From: Meconema thalassinum
Lineage: Eukaryota; Arthropoda; Insecta; Orthoptera; Tettigoniidae
Reading direction: 5' to 3'
NCBI GenBank assembly: GCA_946902985.2
Contig: OX336389.2
Span: 791,306,979-791,370,978 of the forward strand
Length of the DNA stretch: 64,000 nt
The position numbers were made by a program, and so were the translations under genes. Positions 11,900-21,731 of this stretch are shown here, piece after piece. Under the pieces are notes generated by a model. The model was given only the letters and a program-made list of their open reading frames with translations, was not told where the DNA came from and searched no databases. Positions within the stretch are counted from its first letter, which is position 1. The number at the start of each line of letters is the position of its first letter.

Positions 11900-12246
11900 T
11901 TCTATGTGTGTGCATGTATACCTAGGTATATGTGTGTGTATATATGTGTGTGTGAGTGGATGTGTGTGTATACAATTTGTGTCTCTGAGTGGATGTGTGT
12001 GTGCATGTGCATGTGTTTGTTTATGTGTGTGTATATGTGTGTGTGCACGTGTATGTGTGTGCATGTTGCATGTATTTGTATCTGTGTGAGTGGATGTGTG
12101 TATGCATGTGAGTATATAGACTGCAGTACATGTGTGAGTGGATGTGTGTGTTGATGTGTATTATGTGTGTGTATACATTTATGTGCATGTGTATGTGTGT
12201 GAGTGGATGTGTGTATGCATGTGAATGTGTGCGTTTGTGTATGCAC
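11900..12246. repeat. TG-rich compound minisatellite
   Basis: About 350 bp consist of TGTGTG runs mixed with ATGTGCATG and a recurring TGAGTGGATGTGTGTG word (near 11,951, 11,987, 12,087, 12,135 and 12,201). ORFs rich in His/Thr or Cys/Val here are artefacts of the repeat. Confidence 0.95.
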
Positions 12247-12655
12247 CTTCACACTTGCTTTTGTGTGTCTTTAATATTTCTATTTATTTAAGAGTCTAGA
12301 CGTCATGACAAAAAATTGTGTATCGCAATTTAAGTTGTAAATTTTTAAATTGTATGTATTGTGGCCATCCGCTAATTGATTAAGGATGCAAAGGTCACAC
12401 GAATGATATGAAAATGAAGCGCTGCTTATTTTTAGTATAATGTAGTAACCCTCGTACTCAATGCTCGCCCCAATTACAATTACACACATTAATGCAGCCA
12501 TTACTTATTGAACATGCGGCGATTTATGTATTTTTAACAAACGTTGATCGAGACACTGCCGTGTATGTGGGACTTGCCCTTTCACCATCTGCCATCCATA
12601 AATTGTACATACATTTTTTGGAAAATACAGTAAATAAACAACAATAATACTGTTA
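12247..12655. other. Spacer, no gene seen
   Basis: No feature was recognised between the TG-rich minisatellite and the ACT/AAT microsatellite. Confidence 0.5.
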
Positions 12656-12718
12656 TACTACTACTACTACTACTAATAATAATAATAATAATAATAATAT
12701 GAACAATAATAATAAATA
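12656..12718. repeat. (ACT)n/(AAT)n microsatellite
   Basis: ACT units turn into AAT units, the same ACT-to-AAT succession as at 6,746-6,778. Confidence 0.9.
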
Positions 12719-12901
12719 GTGGTAGGTACAGGATCATCGTGCAATAGGTAATTATGTAATTCTTGGACAATGTAACAGTAAACGTTAGCAATGAAATAAT
12801 GTGGTTTCAACATACTGGCGCACCGGGACACTTTCGTGTGCAACCCAACAGCATCTCGGTTTGGTTTAAAATAGGACAACCGCTGGTAGCATAGACAGCC
12901 A

Positions 12902-13120
12902 TACTCGAAGTAATTTTCCGTGGTATCTCACTTCTAATCCAGGCAAATGGTGGGCTGGTTCCTAGCGTGAGGTCACGGTCACCTCCTACTCAACCCTCCC
13001 CCCAATCACAAATACACACACTAAAACAGACATCTCAATAACACAGGTTATCATACATATTAGACACACCAAAGTACACGGGGATTGAGGTCCACGTCCC
13101 TCAAATGAAGCAACAATGAC
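12902..13120 (+). mobile_element. tRNA-derived SINE family A, 5'-truncated
   Basis: Only the 3' half is present: TTTTCCGTGGTATCTCACTTC, then CCAGGCAAAT, the CACGGTCACCTCCT block, and the terminal segment with ACAGGTTATCA, CAAGTACACGG-like and CCCTCAAATGAA-CAACAA. The tRNA-like head is missing. Confidence 0.75.
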
Positions 13121-13713
13121 GTAGTATCATAGACGTTCATGTTATTTTAAAAAAATATGATTTGTATGTTTACTGTGTAAAATTACTACATAATTTAGGT
13201 ATTGAATTTGTTGCCCTCAACCTTATCACAATGTACAGTAAGTCTTGTACTAAAAGCTATTTAGCCCGTCATATGGCAAATCTATTAAATTGGTGAGAGA
13301 GATTTTATATAAAAAGACCAGTATAATACAGTATACGAAAATATGCTATATTAGTCATCCATGCAAATACGTCTTATGAGGCGTTGCGACGCGATTTCCT
13401 GGAAATATTCTGTGCATCCATCACATGAATCCCAAGTAACGGGTACAGTAAAAAGCTTGGTCCGAATTGGGTTAATTTTTCATGAATCGTTCAATGATTG
13501 TTGATAGCACCTATTACTAAAGGATGATTACCTGGAATCGTCTAAATCTAAATTGTTTTACGAACTGGATCCGCACATACAGTAGTTTGCTGCAAATAGG
13601 GTTCGATTTTGCGTGATATTCAAGGATAACTCTCTGGTTGGTACGAACTATTGTAAACGATTAGAATGACTGTAACTACCTAAAACTCCATAAATTGTGT
13701 ATTGCTAGTGGAT
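13121..13713. other. Spacer, no gene seen
   Basis: A+T-rich DNA without recognised features. Confidence 0.5.
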
Positions 13714-13724
13714 ACTACGTTGTA

Positions 13725-14062
13725 ACCGGGTGAGTTAGCCGTGGTGGTTACGGCATGACTGCTGGCAGTTGCTCACATCCGGGAGGCGAGGAGGTTCGAA
13801 TCCCCCCGCCGGCAACCTTGAAGATGGTCTTCTGTGGTTTCCCATCTTCCTTCCAGGGAAATGCCGGGGTTGGTCCCTAACTATAGGCCACAGCCGCTAC
13901 CTTCCAACTCCTCGTCCTTACATTCCAACTTCCCTCCTTCCCTCCCCAACGGTACTTGTAGCTCACCCATTGGGTGTCCGTCTCGAAGCAGCTACAAAAA
14001 AACTGGCGAGCCGAACATGTCCTCAGACACTCCCGGCACTAAAAGCCATACGCTAAAAAAAA
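13725..14062 (+). mobile_element. tRNA-derived SINE family B, complete insertion
   Basis: The head has an A-box-like GGTGGTTACGGC and a B box GAGGTTCGAATCCCC at about 13,791-13,805. The body contains CTGTGGTTTCCCATCTTCC and AAATGCCGGGGTTGG, related to the family A middle, and the element ends in an A-rich tail (14,054-14,062). It is flanked by a perfect 11-bp target duplication ACTACGTTGTA at 13,714-13,724 and 14,063-14,073. A duplication of this size with an A tail fits LINE-driven insertion. The ORFs across it are chance. Confidence 0.9.
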
Positions 14063-14073
14063 ACTACGTTGTA

Positions 14074-14407
14074 GAAAATTTCGCCCAATTTGGGTCAGTT
14101 GTTTGCGAGTTCTTGAAGAGTTATAGACACTGAAATGGCATGTATATTGTTTAGTCATATATTGGAAGACACACTTTCTCGACATTGTCTATTTTACTCA
14201 CTACACACGCACATACACACTATCTGGCTTCCAGCACTGAGACTAAGAGCATCCTCACATAGACACATATGTGAATACATATTAATGTGGCACGGTAACT
14301 ATTAAAATTTCGAGTATCTTGTAATCGAATATTGTAATAGACTAATTTGAAGTAACTCTATTAATAGGTACACAACTACACCTTTAATAAGAATTTAGTT
14401 GTAATGG
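14074..14407. other. Spacer, no gene seen
   Basis: No recognised feature between the SINE and the palindromic MITE. Confidence 0.5.
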
Positions 14408-14583
14408 AAATAGTACATTATGCAACAAGTCTATAATGGCAATAATTAAGACACGAATATGTTTATAATTATATATTTTTTATAATTGCCATACGAATGT
14501 CTCAATTAGTATTATAGGCGAGTTGTATAATCTGTTTATGTTCGACGATAATTATAACTTTATTTTATGTTTGAACATAAATA
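14408..14583 (-). mobile_element. Palindromic MITE-like repeat, copy 1 (left part, split by Tc1)
   Basis: A hairpin at 14,418-14,531 has arms of about 50 bp (ATTATGCAAC...CTATAATGG against CTATAAT/GTTGTATAAT reversed). It continues through TGTTTATGTTCGACGATAAT to AACATAAA, where the Tc1-like element has inserted. The same sequence occurs in the opposite direction at about 42,318-42,515, and the remaining AT-TTCATA end of this copy lies beyond the Tc1 at 16,050. Confidence 0.8.
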
Positions 14584-14619
14584 CACACATCAAAAAAAGT
14601 TTTGCATCACCTCGGTTCC
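14584..14619 (+). repeat. Left terminal inverted repeat of the Tc1-like element
   Basis: Starts CACACATCAAAAAAAG and ends CCTCGGTTCC; it is the complement of the right end. Confidence 0.95.
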
Positions 14620-14778
14620 AAGAGTTCCGGAACCTTTAAATACAAAGGGAATAGAGATCAACACAAACAACATTTCAGCTCGTTTTATTGCTCATGAGAC
14701 CCACACATTGCATGTTGTACCATCATACAGCTAGACTTTCAGCATTTGTGGTCCAGATTGCAGTACACACCACTACCT

Positions 14779-15804
14779 CTAATACCCAGTAGCACGTCCT
14801 CTTGCATTGATGCATGCCTGTATTCGTCGTGGCATACTATCCACAAGTTCATCAAGACACTGTTGGTCCAAATTGTCCCACTCCTCAACGACAATTCGGC
14901 GTAAATCTCTCAGAGTAGTTGGTGGGTCAAGACGTCCATAAACAGCCCTTTTCAACATATCCCAGGCATGTTCGATAGGGTTCATGTCTGGCGAACATGC
15001 TGGCCACTGTAGTCGAGCGATGTCGTTATCTTGAAGGAGCGCATTCACAAGATGTGCACGATGAGGTCGAGAATTGTCGTCCATGAAGACAAATGCCTCT
15101 CCAATATTCTGCCGATATGGGTGCACTATGGGTCGGAGGATGTCATTCAGGTATCGTAAAGCCGTTTCGGAGCCTTCCATGACCACCAGTGGCGTACGTC
15201 GGCCCCACATAATGCCACCCCAAAACATCAGGGAACCACCACCTTGCTGCACTCGCTGGACAGTGTGTCTAAGACGTTCAGCCTGACCAGGGTGCCTCCA
15301 AACACGTCTCCGACGATTGTCTGGTTGAAGGCATATGCGACACTCATCGGTGAAGAGAACGTGATGCCAATTCCGTGGGGTCCATTCAGCATGTTGTTGG
15401 GCCCATCTGTACCGCGCTGCATGGTGTCGGGGTTGCAAAGCTGGACCTCGCCATGGACGTCGGGAGTGAAGTTGCGCATCATGCAGCCTATTGCGCACAG
15501 TTTGAGTTGAAACACGACGTCCTGTGGCTGAACGAAACGCATTATTCAACATGGTGGCATTGCTGTCAGGGTTCCTCCGAGCGGCAATCCGTAAGTAGCG
15601 GTCATCCACTACAGTAGTAGCCCTTGGGCGGCCTGAGCGAGGCCTGTCATCGACAGTTCCTGTATCTCTGTACCTCCTCCATGTCCGAACAACATCGCTT
15701 TGGTTCACTCTGAGACGCCGGGAAACTTCCCTTGTTGAGAGCCCTTCTTGACACAAAGTAACAATGCGGACGCGATCGAACTGCGGTATTGACCTTCTAG
15801 GCAT
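14779..15804 (-). CDS. Tc1-family transposase (DD34E), intact
   Basis: 341 codons, from the ATG at 15,804 to the stop at 14,779, a normal length for the family. Residues 1-110 carry the paired-type helix-turn-helix DNA-binding region (FDRVRIVTLCQEGLS, REVSRRLRV) followed by the GRPR linker motif at 58-61. The catalytic triad is visible as TDE at 152-154 (D153), MDDNSRPHRA at 241-250 (D243) and SPDMNPIEHAWD at 271-282 (E278). The 34 residues between D243 and E278 make it DD34E. The enzyme would cut at the inverted ends and reinsert the element at TA. The ORF is uninterrupted, so the copy may be functional; expression cannot be judged. Confidence 0.95.
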   Translation of the reverse strand: MPRRSIPQFDRVRIVTLCQEGLSTREVSRRLRVNQSDVVRTWRRYRDTGTVDDRPRSGRPRATTVVDDRYLRIAARRNPDSNATMLNNAFRSATGRRVSTQTVRNRLHDAQLHSRRPWRGPALQPRHHAARYRWAQQHAEWTPRNWHHVLFTDECRICLQPDNRRRRVWRHPGQAERLRHTVQRVQQGGGSLMFWGGIMWGRRTPLVVMEGSETALRYLNDILRPIVHPYRQNIGEAFVFMDDNSRPHRAHLVNALLQDNDIARLQWPACSPDMNPIEHAWDMLKRAVYGRLDPPTTLRDLRRIVVEEWDNLDQQCLDELVDSMPRRIQACINARGRATGY

Positions 15805-16012
15805 GGTAGAACTACAGACAACATGAGCAGCGTACCTTCGTCCTGGTGGAATGACTGGAACTGATCGGCTGTCGTACCCCCTCCGTCTAATAGGCCCTGC
15901 TCATGCATGGTTGTTTACATCTTTGAGCAGTTTTAGTGACATCTATGAACAGTCAAAGGGACTGTATCTTTGATACAATATACACAGTCAACGTCTATAT
16001 GCCGGAGATCTG

Positions 16013-16047
16013 GGAACCGAGGTGATGCAAAACTTTTTTGATGTGTG
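16013..16047 (-). repeat. Right terminal inverted repeat of the Tc1-like element
   Basis: Starts GGAACCGAGGTGATGC and ends GATGTGTG; it mirrors the left end with one A deleted. Confidence 0.95.
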
Positions 16048-16132
16048 TATTCATATAGCCTACATCTGTCGAGATTCCGCCTATTTCGTTTGCTGAACAG
16101 AGCGCACGAGACGCAAACAATACCTTTGATTT

Positions 16133-16866
16133 TTCATTCATTCATTCTTTTATTTGCAATTGGGGGTGTGTCCCCCGGTGGCAAATTAGATATATATAAT
16201 AAATAAATAATTGTTCATAACAATTCACTAACAATTAAACTGGAGTATTTACACAAATAGTCAGTCTTTTCTTAAACACACCTATATGTTTGGGAAAAGG
16301 CTCTAAGACTGCGGCAGGTAGAGAGTTCCAATTATCAATGGCACGGTTTACGAAAGAATATTTACCATAATTTGTTCGCTGTGGTCGGCCCTTAACATTG
16401 AAAGGATGATCGCTCCTACCCATGTAAGTAGGCTTTTCCATACGTTTGCTAAGCTCACCCCATGCTGGTTGATTTGTATAAACGTTGTACATAGCGCAGA
16501 GTCTAGATTTCATCCTCCTAGCCTCAAGTGATTCCCACCCAAGTTTCTTTAACATACGGCTCACACTGCTCCTGGGATTAAAGTCACTGAGCACAAATCT
16601 AGCGGCCTTTCTTTGTACCATTTACAACTCATTTATGAGCCCTACTTGATATGGATCAGAAACCGCCGAGGCGTATTCCAGAATAGGTCTTACAAGTGAC
16701 AAATATCCTAATTCTTTAGCAGAGGTACTACTTCCTTTTAATACCCTCATTACAAAGTGCAGGGATTTGTAAGCTTTAGAAACTACACATCCTATATGAC
16801 TACTCCATTTCATATCATTTCTCACGTGAACGCCCAAATATTTGCAAGAATCTTCTTCTCCACTAT
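16133..16866 (-). mobile_element. CR1/L2-like LINE, 5'-truncated copy
   Basis: The minus strand carries the last part of a LINE polymerase ORF (16,235 to about 16,860), then a short 3' UTR and a tail of GAAT/AATG repeats at about 16,133-16,152. A short microsatellite tail instead of poly(A) is typical of the CR1/L2 group. The 5' end is lost at about 16,860, where the upstream DNA no longer fits the reading frame. Confidence 0.75.
16235..16858 (-). pseudogene. LINE reverse transcriptase, C-terminal remnant with one nonsense change
   Basis: The open frame runs from the truncation through YLGVHVRNDMKWSSHIG, KAYKSLHFVMRVLKGSS and LVRPILEYASAV to INEL, meets a TAA at about 16,622-16,624, and continues in the same frame with MVQRKAARFVLSDF, SVSRMLKKLGWESLEARR and WNSLPAAVLEPF to the stop at 16,235. 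These are the conserved thumb and post-RT motifs of CR1/Jockey-like polymerases (LGV...HI, LVRP.LEYA, VQR.AARF). The RT active site lies upstream of the truncation and is absent. One stop in about 205 codons suggests moderate age. Confidence 0.85.
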
Positions 16867-17579
16867 GACGTTAGCCACGCAGTGAAATTTAAAATAGGAG
16901 GCTGTGGAAGTCAGCCCAGTTGCTATGCTATCCTTACCTAATTGGTCAAACAGCTGTATCGTAACGAAATTCTTGAGTTCTGATTGGTGGTAAACCTGTA
17001 TCATAATGAAACTTGAACTATATTGAGCCTCTTTGAGATTCAGTTTTCTGGCATATAATAACTTACTGTATTTTCACTTCGGCATGGTCGAACATAAAAA
17101 TATTTTCCGTTTAAACTCGAGATCACATGATGGAGGTGGACTGACTCTGTATTTAAGAACTCAAATTTATGATTTGCTGTGCCATGTTTCACTGCCCTTG
17201 GGTGCAGATGGCCAGATGAGCTATTTAAATTACTTGAGATTCGCGTGCTTTCCATGTTGTTCTTGTAATCATTAGGTTTTAGAAAGCCCTGTAAGTGTAC
17301 TGTATTAAAAGTCATCTTACACCATTGATGGAATAGTTTTGGAGATATTGAATACTGACGAAATATTTCCCGTGGATGTCATGTTGGATTGGTTAACACT
17401 TGAACCACAGATTTATGTACCAGTCAATCAATATTTTTATGATGGTTCATTATACAGACTTCCAATTCGACCCCATGAATATCATACCAGAAATATTTTT
17501 CTTTTTAGAATTTCCAACTTACACCATCTTACATTTTTAAAACAATTGAACTACATTAGAATCCAGTATATTTAGCTTT
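16867..17579. other. Spacer upstream of the Gypsy insertion, no gene seen
   Basis: Short ORFs only. A 25-bp word at about 17,337 (TTTTGGAGATATTGAATACT) recurs at about 30,716, hinting at a diverged interspersed repeat into which the LTR element inserted. Confidence 0.45.
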
Positions 17580-17583
17580 ATAT
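17580..17583. repeat. Target-site duplication ATAT, left
   Basis: ATAT precedes the 5' LTR and is repeated at 29,738-29,741 after the 3' LTR. Gypsy-type elements usually make 4-6 bp duplications. Confidence 0.75.
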
Positions 17584-20500
17584 TCAACCCGCTGAGCTAT
17601 GGTTCATGTGATATTTTTTTATGACAGAGCATTCATGATGGGATGTTGTACTTTTGAACACACCCAGGAAGCCACGTGAAGCTGAGAGATCACGCGATAC
17701 TTTGAAGTAGCGGTGAATCGCACTTTTGACTTTGGTGTAAACTGCTAATTATTATCTGAGGTCTTATTAATTATTTTTATCTTTCCTACGAGACTCAGAA
17801 TATTCCATTTCGTCATGCTGCATTATTAAAACATTTTGGAGAATGTTTATTTTTACTTTAGGTAAGGTAATACCCTTGCAGATACGCAAAAAGGAACGTA
17901 AGTAGTCGCTCAACGTTTTCGTTTTGACGACCTACTTTCTAGAGACACCCAGTACCGGAGCACTGCGTCTTGAGAATCCGCCTTGTGTAGGCGTGGAATT
18001 ACATTTGTCCTACGAGACGTAGAAGAATATCCGCTGTTTAGCGTTAAAAGTGATTATAAGGTGCCATCGAGCAAGCAAATACTAATATCCACTGTCGATG
18101 AAGTCCAGTGAATTAAATAAGAAGCTTGGGAAATAATTATTGGCAAGTATAGTGTATTGCACAACATTGCTGTGACATCACATATTACCCACGCGTATGT
18201 GGAGGGCAGATGCCTAGTGGAAATATACAGGTAATAGTGTTACAATTATCCTGAATAAGTGTGATTATAATTGTATGAGATATTTAAATTGCCAAAGTGG
18301 AAATTTCATCTTTGAAACGTCGTATAATTCACGGATGCTGCGTGATACGAAAGTAGCGTCACTAGCACGTGCAGCATTATAAAATAGTGTTAGCTCACAT
18401 GCTAATCCACATCTGCAAGATTAAGGCTGTGTCGTATTTTATAATTGAAGCCTAGAATAGTCACGACGGACATTATAATTTTGGAAGTGAGAGGATGAAT
18501 AATCACGCAACTTATTTCGCTACCCACGTGATTGGACTTTTCTTCACCATGGTTGAAGCAGTCACCATGGGCTAATACCATCACAGTATGGGGGGGGGGT
18601 GACGTTTCTACAGGGACCCGCATGATGGTGGAACTTCCAGAACGATGAACGAGAGGGAAGGAGCCAAAATGCCATTTCCAGGCATATCCACGAAGATGTC
18701 GACAGGGACAAATCGAACCCTGGTCTTTGGGGGAGTCCAGATGGGAATCCTGATGAGGAGGATACCGATCCAGAGAGCCAGAGAGGTTTATGTACAACCC
18801 TTGTTGTGGAATAGAGAGCTGAGTGAGAGCTCCTCCATTTCGTGAGTTTTTGTCACACCCCTTCTTTGTTCTAGTTTCTGGTGGTATAGTAGTTTTAATG
18901 TAGTTTGTGAATCAACCACACTCAGTGTCAGCCATTTTTCTAGGTAGGGATGTAACTAGATTAGTTAGATGTCATTTATTTCAGTTTAGAGTGAGACACC
19001 CTTGGGGTCAGACATTTTGGTCAGCCCTGGTGCAGCTTGGTGAACGTCGTGGAACGTCAATGCCTACCTTTTTGCTGAACCTGATCGTAGTCATTTTGAG
19101 GCTATTTTGTTCAACCCTACTTGGGGTAATTTTCAAGTCTTTGCTGACTGTAGTTATGGCAATCAGATGCCTTGGTTATTAATTGACTGCATTCTTCGCA
19201 GCCATCCTTTGTTACACCCCTGACTGTCGTTAGAACGGTCGTATCATTTAGGTAGTCGACAGTAACTACCAGTTTGTAAATGCATTATATTTCATTTTGA
19301 ATAAGCTCAGAAGCTATTCTTGGTCATGTTTGAACCTAACAACTAGAAGGAATGTTTCGTTGCCTAGCATCGAACGCGGTTCCCAACGTATCATTAAGCA
19401 GATCTAGTGTGTGAATCTGTGCCACATTTTTCATATTTTTCTTGTGTCATGTGAGACACGTTTTTATTTGATGTTCTAGCAACTACTGAGTTGCATTTTT
19501 AAAGCAAAGAGCTTCAGTTATTGTAAGTTTACTTTCATTTAGACGTCTTTGGTAGAAAGACGGAATTGTATTACTATACTCAGATTTATAGCGTGCGTTT
19601 GATACACGGACTCTGTAGAGATCCGTAACCTTTGGTAAAGTTTTTTATGAACCGGCCAAGTGCAGGTTTTGTATTGATTAAATCGCCGGCCTTGAATAAA
19701 CTGGTTATGTAACCCAGTGACCTAGAGCACGCCTGCTTCATTGTGAGACAAAACTACTATAGACGAGGACAGAGTACAATTTGTATTCGCTTTTCCTTTC
19801 ATTGCTATTTTGCTTATGGAAATCAGTTTCCACTCTTGTATTTGATCACTTGTTTTATGGATCGGTTTTTGTTAGTTTAACGCTCTGTTGCGTGTATTGT
19901 CGTATGACAGGAACAGTTATGTAAGGTTTTCTATAGGATGGTGAAGTCTACCCTGTTATAGCGGGATGTTATTGTATGCTTTGTCCGGGGATGATCCCGT
20001 TGACCAGACGTTATTGGAAGGTAACTGTTGTACAGGCCTATCCCAGAGTTATTGAACGCGAGCTTAGCGCCGCTGGTAACCCGTGTTATTGTGTGTCCGA
20101 GTTGTTATACTCGTTGATTATATTCCGACTGTTGAGTCGAGGCTTTTTGGTGGAGAATGATCTCAGTTGGAGACACTCCGTGCCCAGGCTATTGTCAATG
20201 TTATTCGCCATAAACCTACGATAAACCTATAAACCGACATTCTAATAATAAAATGCATAATTGTTGTAAAACAAGCCTAACTAACGATTCTTTCTATCTA
20301 ACTTTGTTTTTTGCATTCTGGAACTGTTGACATAGCCGTGCAGTTGAAGATAATTTCCTTGTGAGGAAATGACTAGGACAGTTGACATTTTTGTAGCGAC
20401 CTGAAGCATGTGCGAACCTAGAGTTCGTAGCTTGTGGAGCTCAGGCCATGCGATGTCAGACGTGGTCTCAACTGCGCATTCGTCACCGTAACTATTCACA

Positions 20501-21302
20501 TTAGATGACTATGGTTTACAAAGAGTAAACCAAGGTGTAGGCAGGAATTTTTAATAAAACTACTGTGTCTATTTCGTTATTAATTTATGATGTCAAGTGT
20601 ATTAAACCCTACATGTTACTTTATTGTGTGCTGTTAGCACATAGTTATTAAGCATAATTAAATTGTTTGTTTTTCATGGCTGTACACTTAGCTTTCGGAT
20701 GTAATTGTTTTCTTTTACGGACGTCATCGCCGTAAATTTTGTTAATTGATAGGACTTAGCTAGTTGAATTAATGTTAAATTTAAATGTCGAAATGGTACC
20801 ATCCTAACCTAGATTTGTTTTGCTACCCCGTTAAATGTAAATTCAGATATTAGCTTGATCTTGTAACTTGAACTAGGGACTTGCGTCGTACCATATTCCT
20901 AGCGTTGCTGTTGTTGCTTTATCATTGTGAGTTAGATCTTTCGCGAGGGTTTTCAGTAACTTCTCAGGTAGGGGACCTGTTCTTTATCTTTGTTTATTTA
21001 TTAATTTGCGGACTAGCCGATTATAACCCTCCGAACTAGGCTAGGGGCTTGTGAATTTTAATAAATTTTCACGGTGTTTTACATGAGTCTGGATGTTTAT
21101 TTTCTCAGTCTAGTTTTAAGGTGAACCTTTCCTTAGGCGGTCTATGACCATCGTCACCATGTACCACGATCCCTGTGGACTACGGACTCTCGTGCCGCTT
21201 TAGCCTTTATGGAAGGTCACCTGATCCTCACGGTACTTTTTATTTGATTTATGTGTCGTTAGTTGAGTCATCGTGGTTGTTGACATCAACTAAACGGTCT
21301 CA
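17584..21302 (+). repeat. 5' LTR (3,719 bp)
   Basis: It runs from T(C)AACCCGCTGAGC to GGTCTCA and carries the promoter and polyadenylation signals of the element in principle. AATAAA words occur near 20,248, at 20,553 and near 21,058. The first dinucleotide is TC here but TG in the 3' LTR, an apparent point change at 17,585. A G10 tract at 18,590-18,599 is G6 in the 3' LTR. Small ORFs on both strands are shared with the 3' LTR and have no recognised domain. Confidence 0.95.
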
Positions 21303-21731
21303 TAAAATGGCGCACAACGTTGTGGGCTTGACTTGGACGTCATAAAATGGCGCCCAACTCATGTGCCGACGTTAACGTGGTGACCCTCAGTACCATGATA
21401 TTTTTTTTGAGGATCCTAATGTTGATTAATGGTAAATTGACAGGACTGGGGCGAACTTAGAAAGTCGTACTGCAGATCAATTGACCGCATGGCATTCATG
21501 TTTGATAGAAGTCCATGGGGTGAGGCTTTAGTGTTGGATAAATGAAGGATAGGATTTTCTTTGATGATGCCTCATCCTAAGTATATGTAATACTTTGCTT
21601 TGCTCACCGTTGTCTTTGTAAATGTAAAAGCACCTGGTTTGCATACTCCAGCTGTACTCGTGATATTTATATAAATGAAGCAAGCTTTATACCACCAAGT
21701 AACTAATCATAGCTGTAAGTTCCAGTAGAAA
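21303..21731 (+). promoter_or_regulatory. Leader with candidate primer-binding sites
   Basis: After the LTR's final CA comes TAAAATGGCGCACAACG, so a TGG start expected of a tRNA primer site is at 21,308. The 13-bp word CATAAAATGGCGC, which overlaps the LTR end (21,301-21,313), recurs at 21,341-21,353 and gives a second candidate TGGCGCCCAACTC at 21,348. Which one pairs with a tRNA is undecided. The rest of the leader holds no ORF of note. Confidence 0.5.

Larger units (their letters stand above)
14584..16047 (-). mobile_element. Tc1-family transposon, apparently complete
   Basis: The terminal inverted repeats are about 36 bp: left 14,584-14,619 starts CACACATCAAAAAAAG, right 16,013-16,047 is its complement with one A fewer. 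Both reach into CATCACCTCGGTTCC. TA lies at 14,582-14,583 and 16,048-16,049, the duplication expected of Tc1/mariner elements. At 1,464 bp with a single uninterrupted transposase gene, it looks structurally complete. Confidence 0.95.

Noticed and set aside
11852..12252. His/Thr-rich and Cys/Val-rich ORFs on both strands
   Set aside because: They are translations of the TG-rich minisatellite in different frames, with no start context or domain.
15074..15617. Plus-strand ORFs inside the Tc1-like element
   Set aside because: Shadow frames of the transposase coded on the minus strand.
18402..18797. 131-codon antisense ORF in the 5' LTR
   Set aside because: In the 3' LTR the same frame is altered by the G10/G6 length difference, and no domain is seen. 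It is probably a chance ORF.
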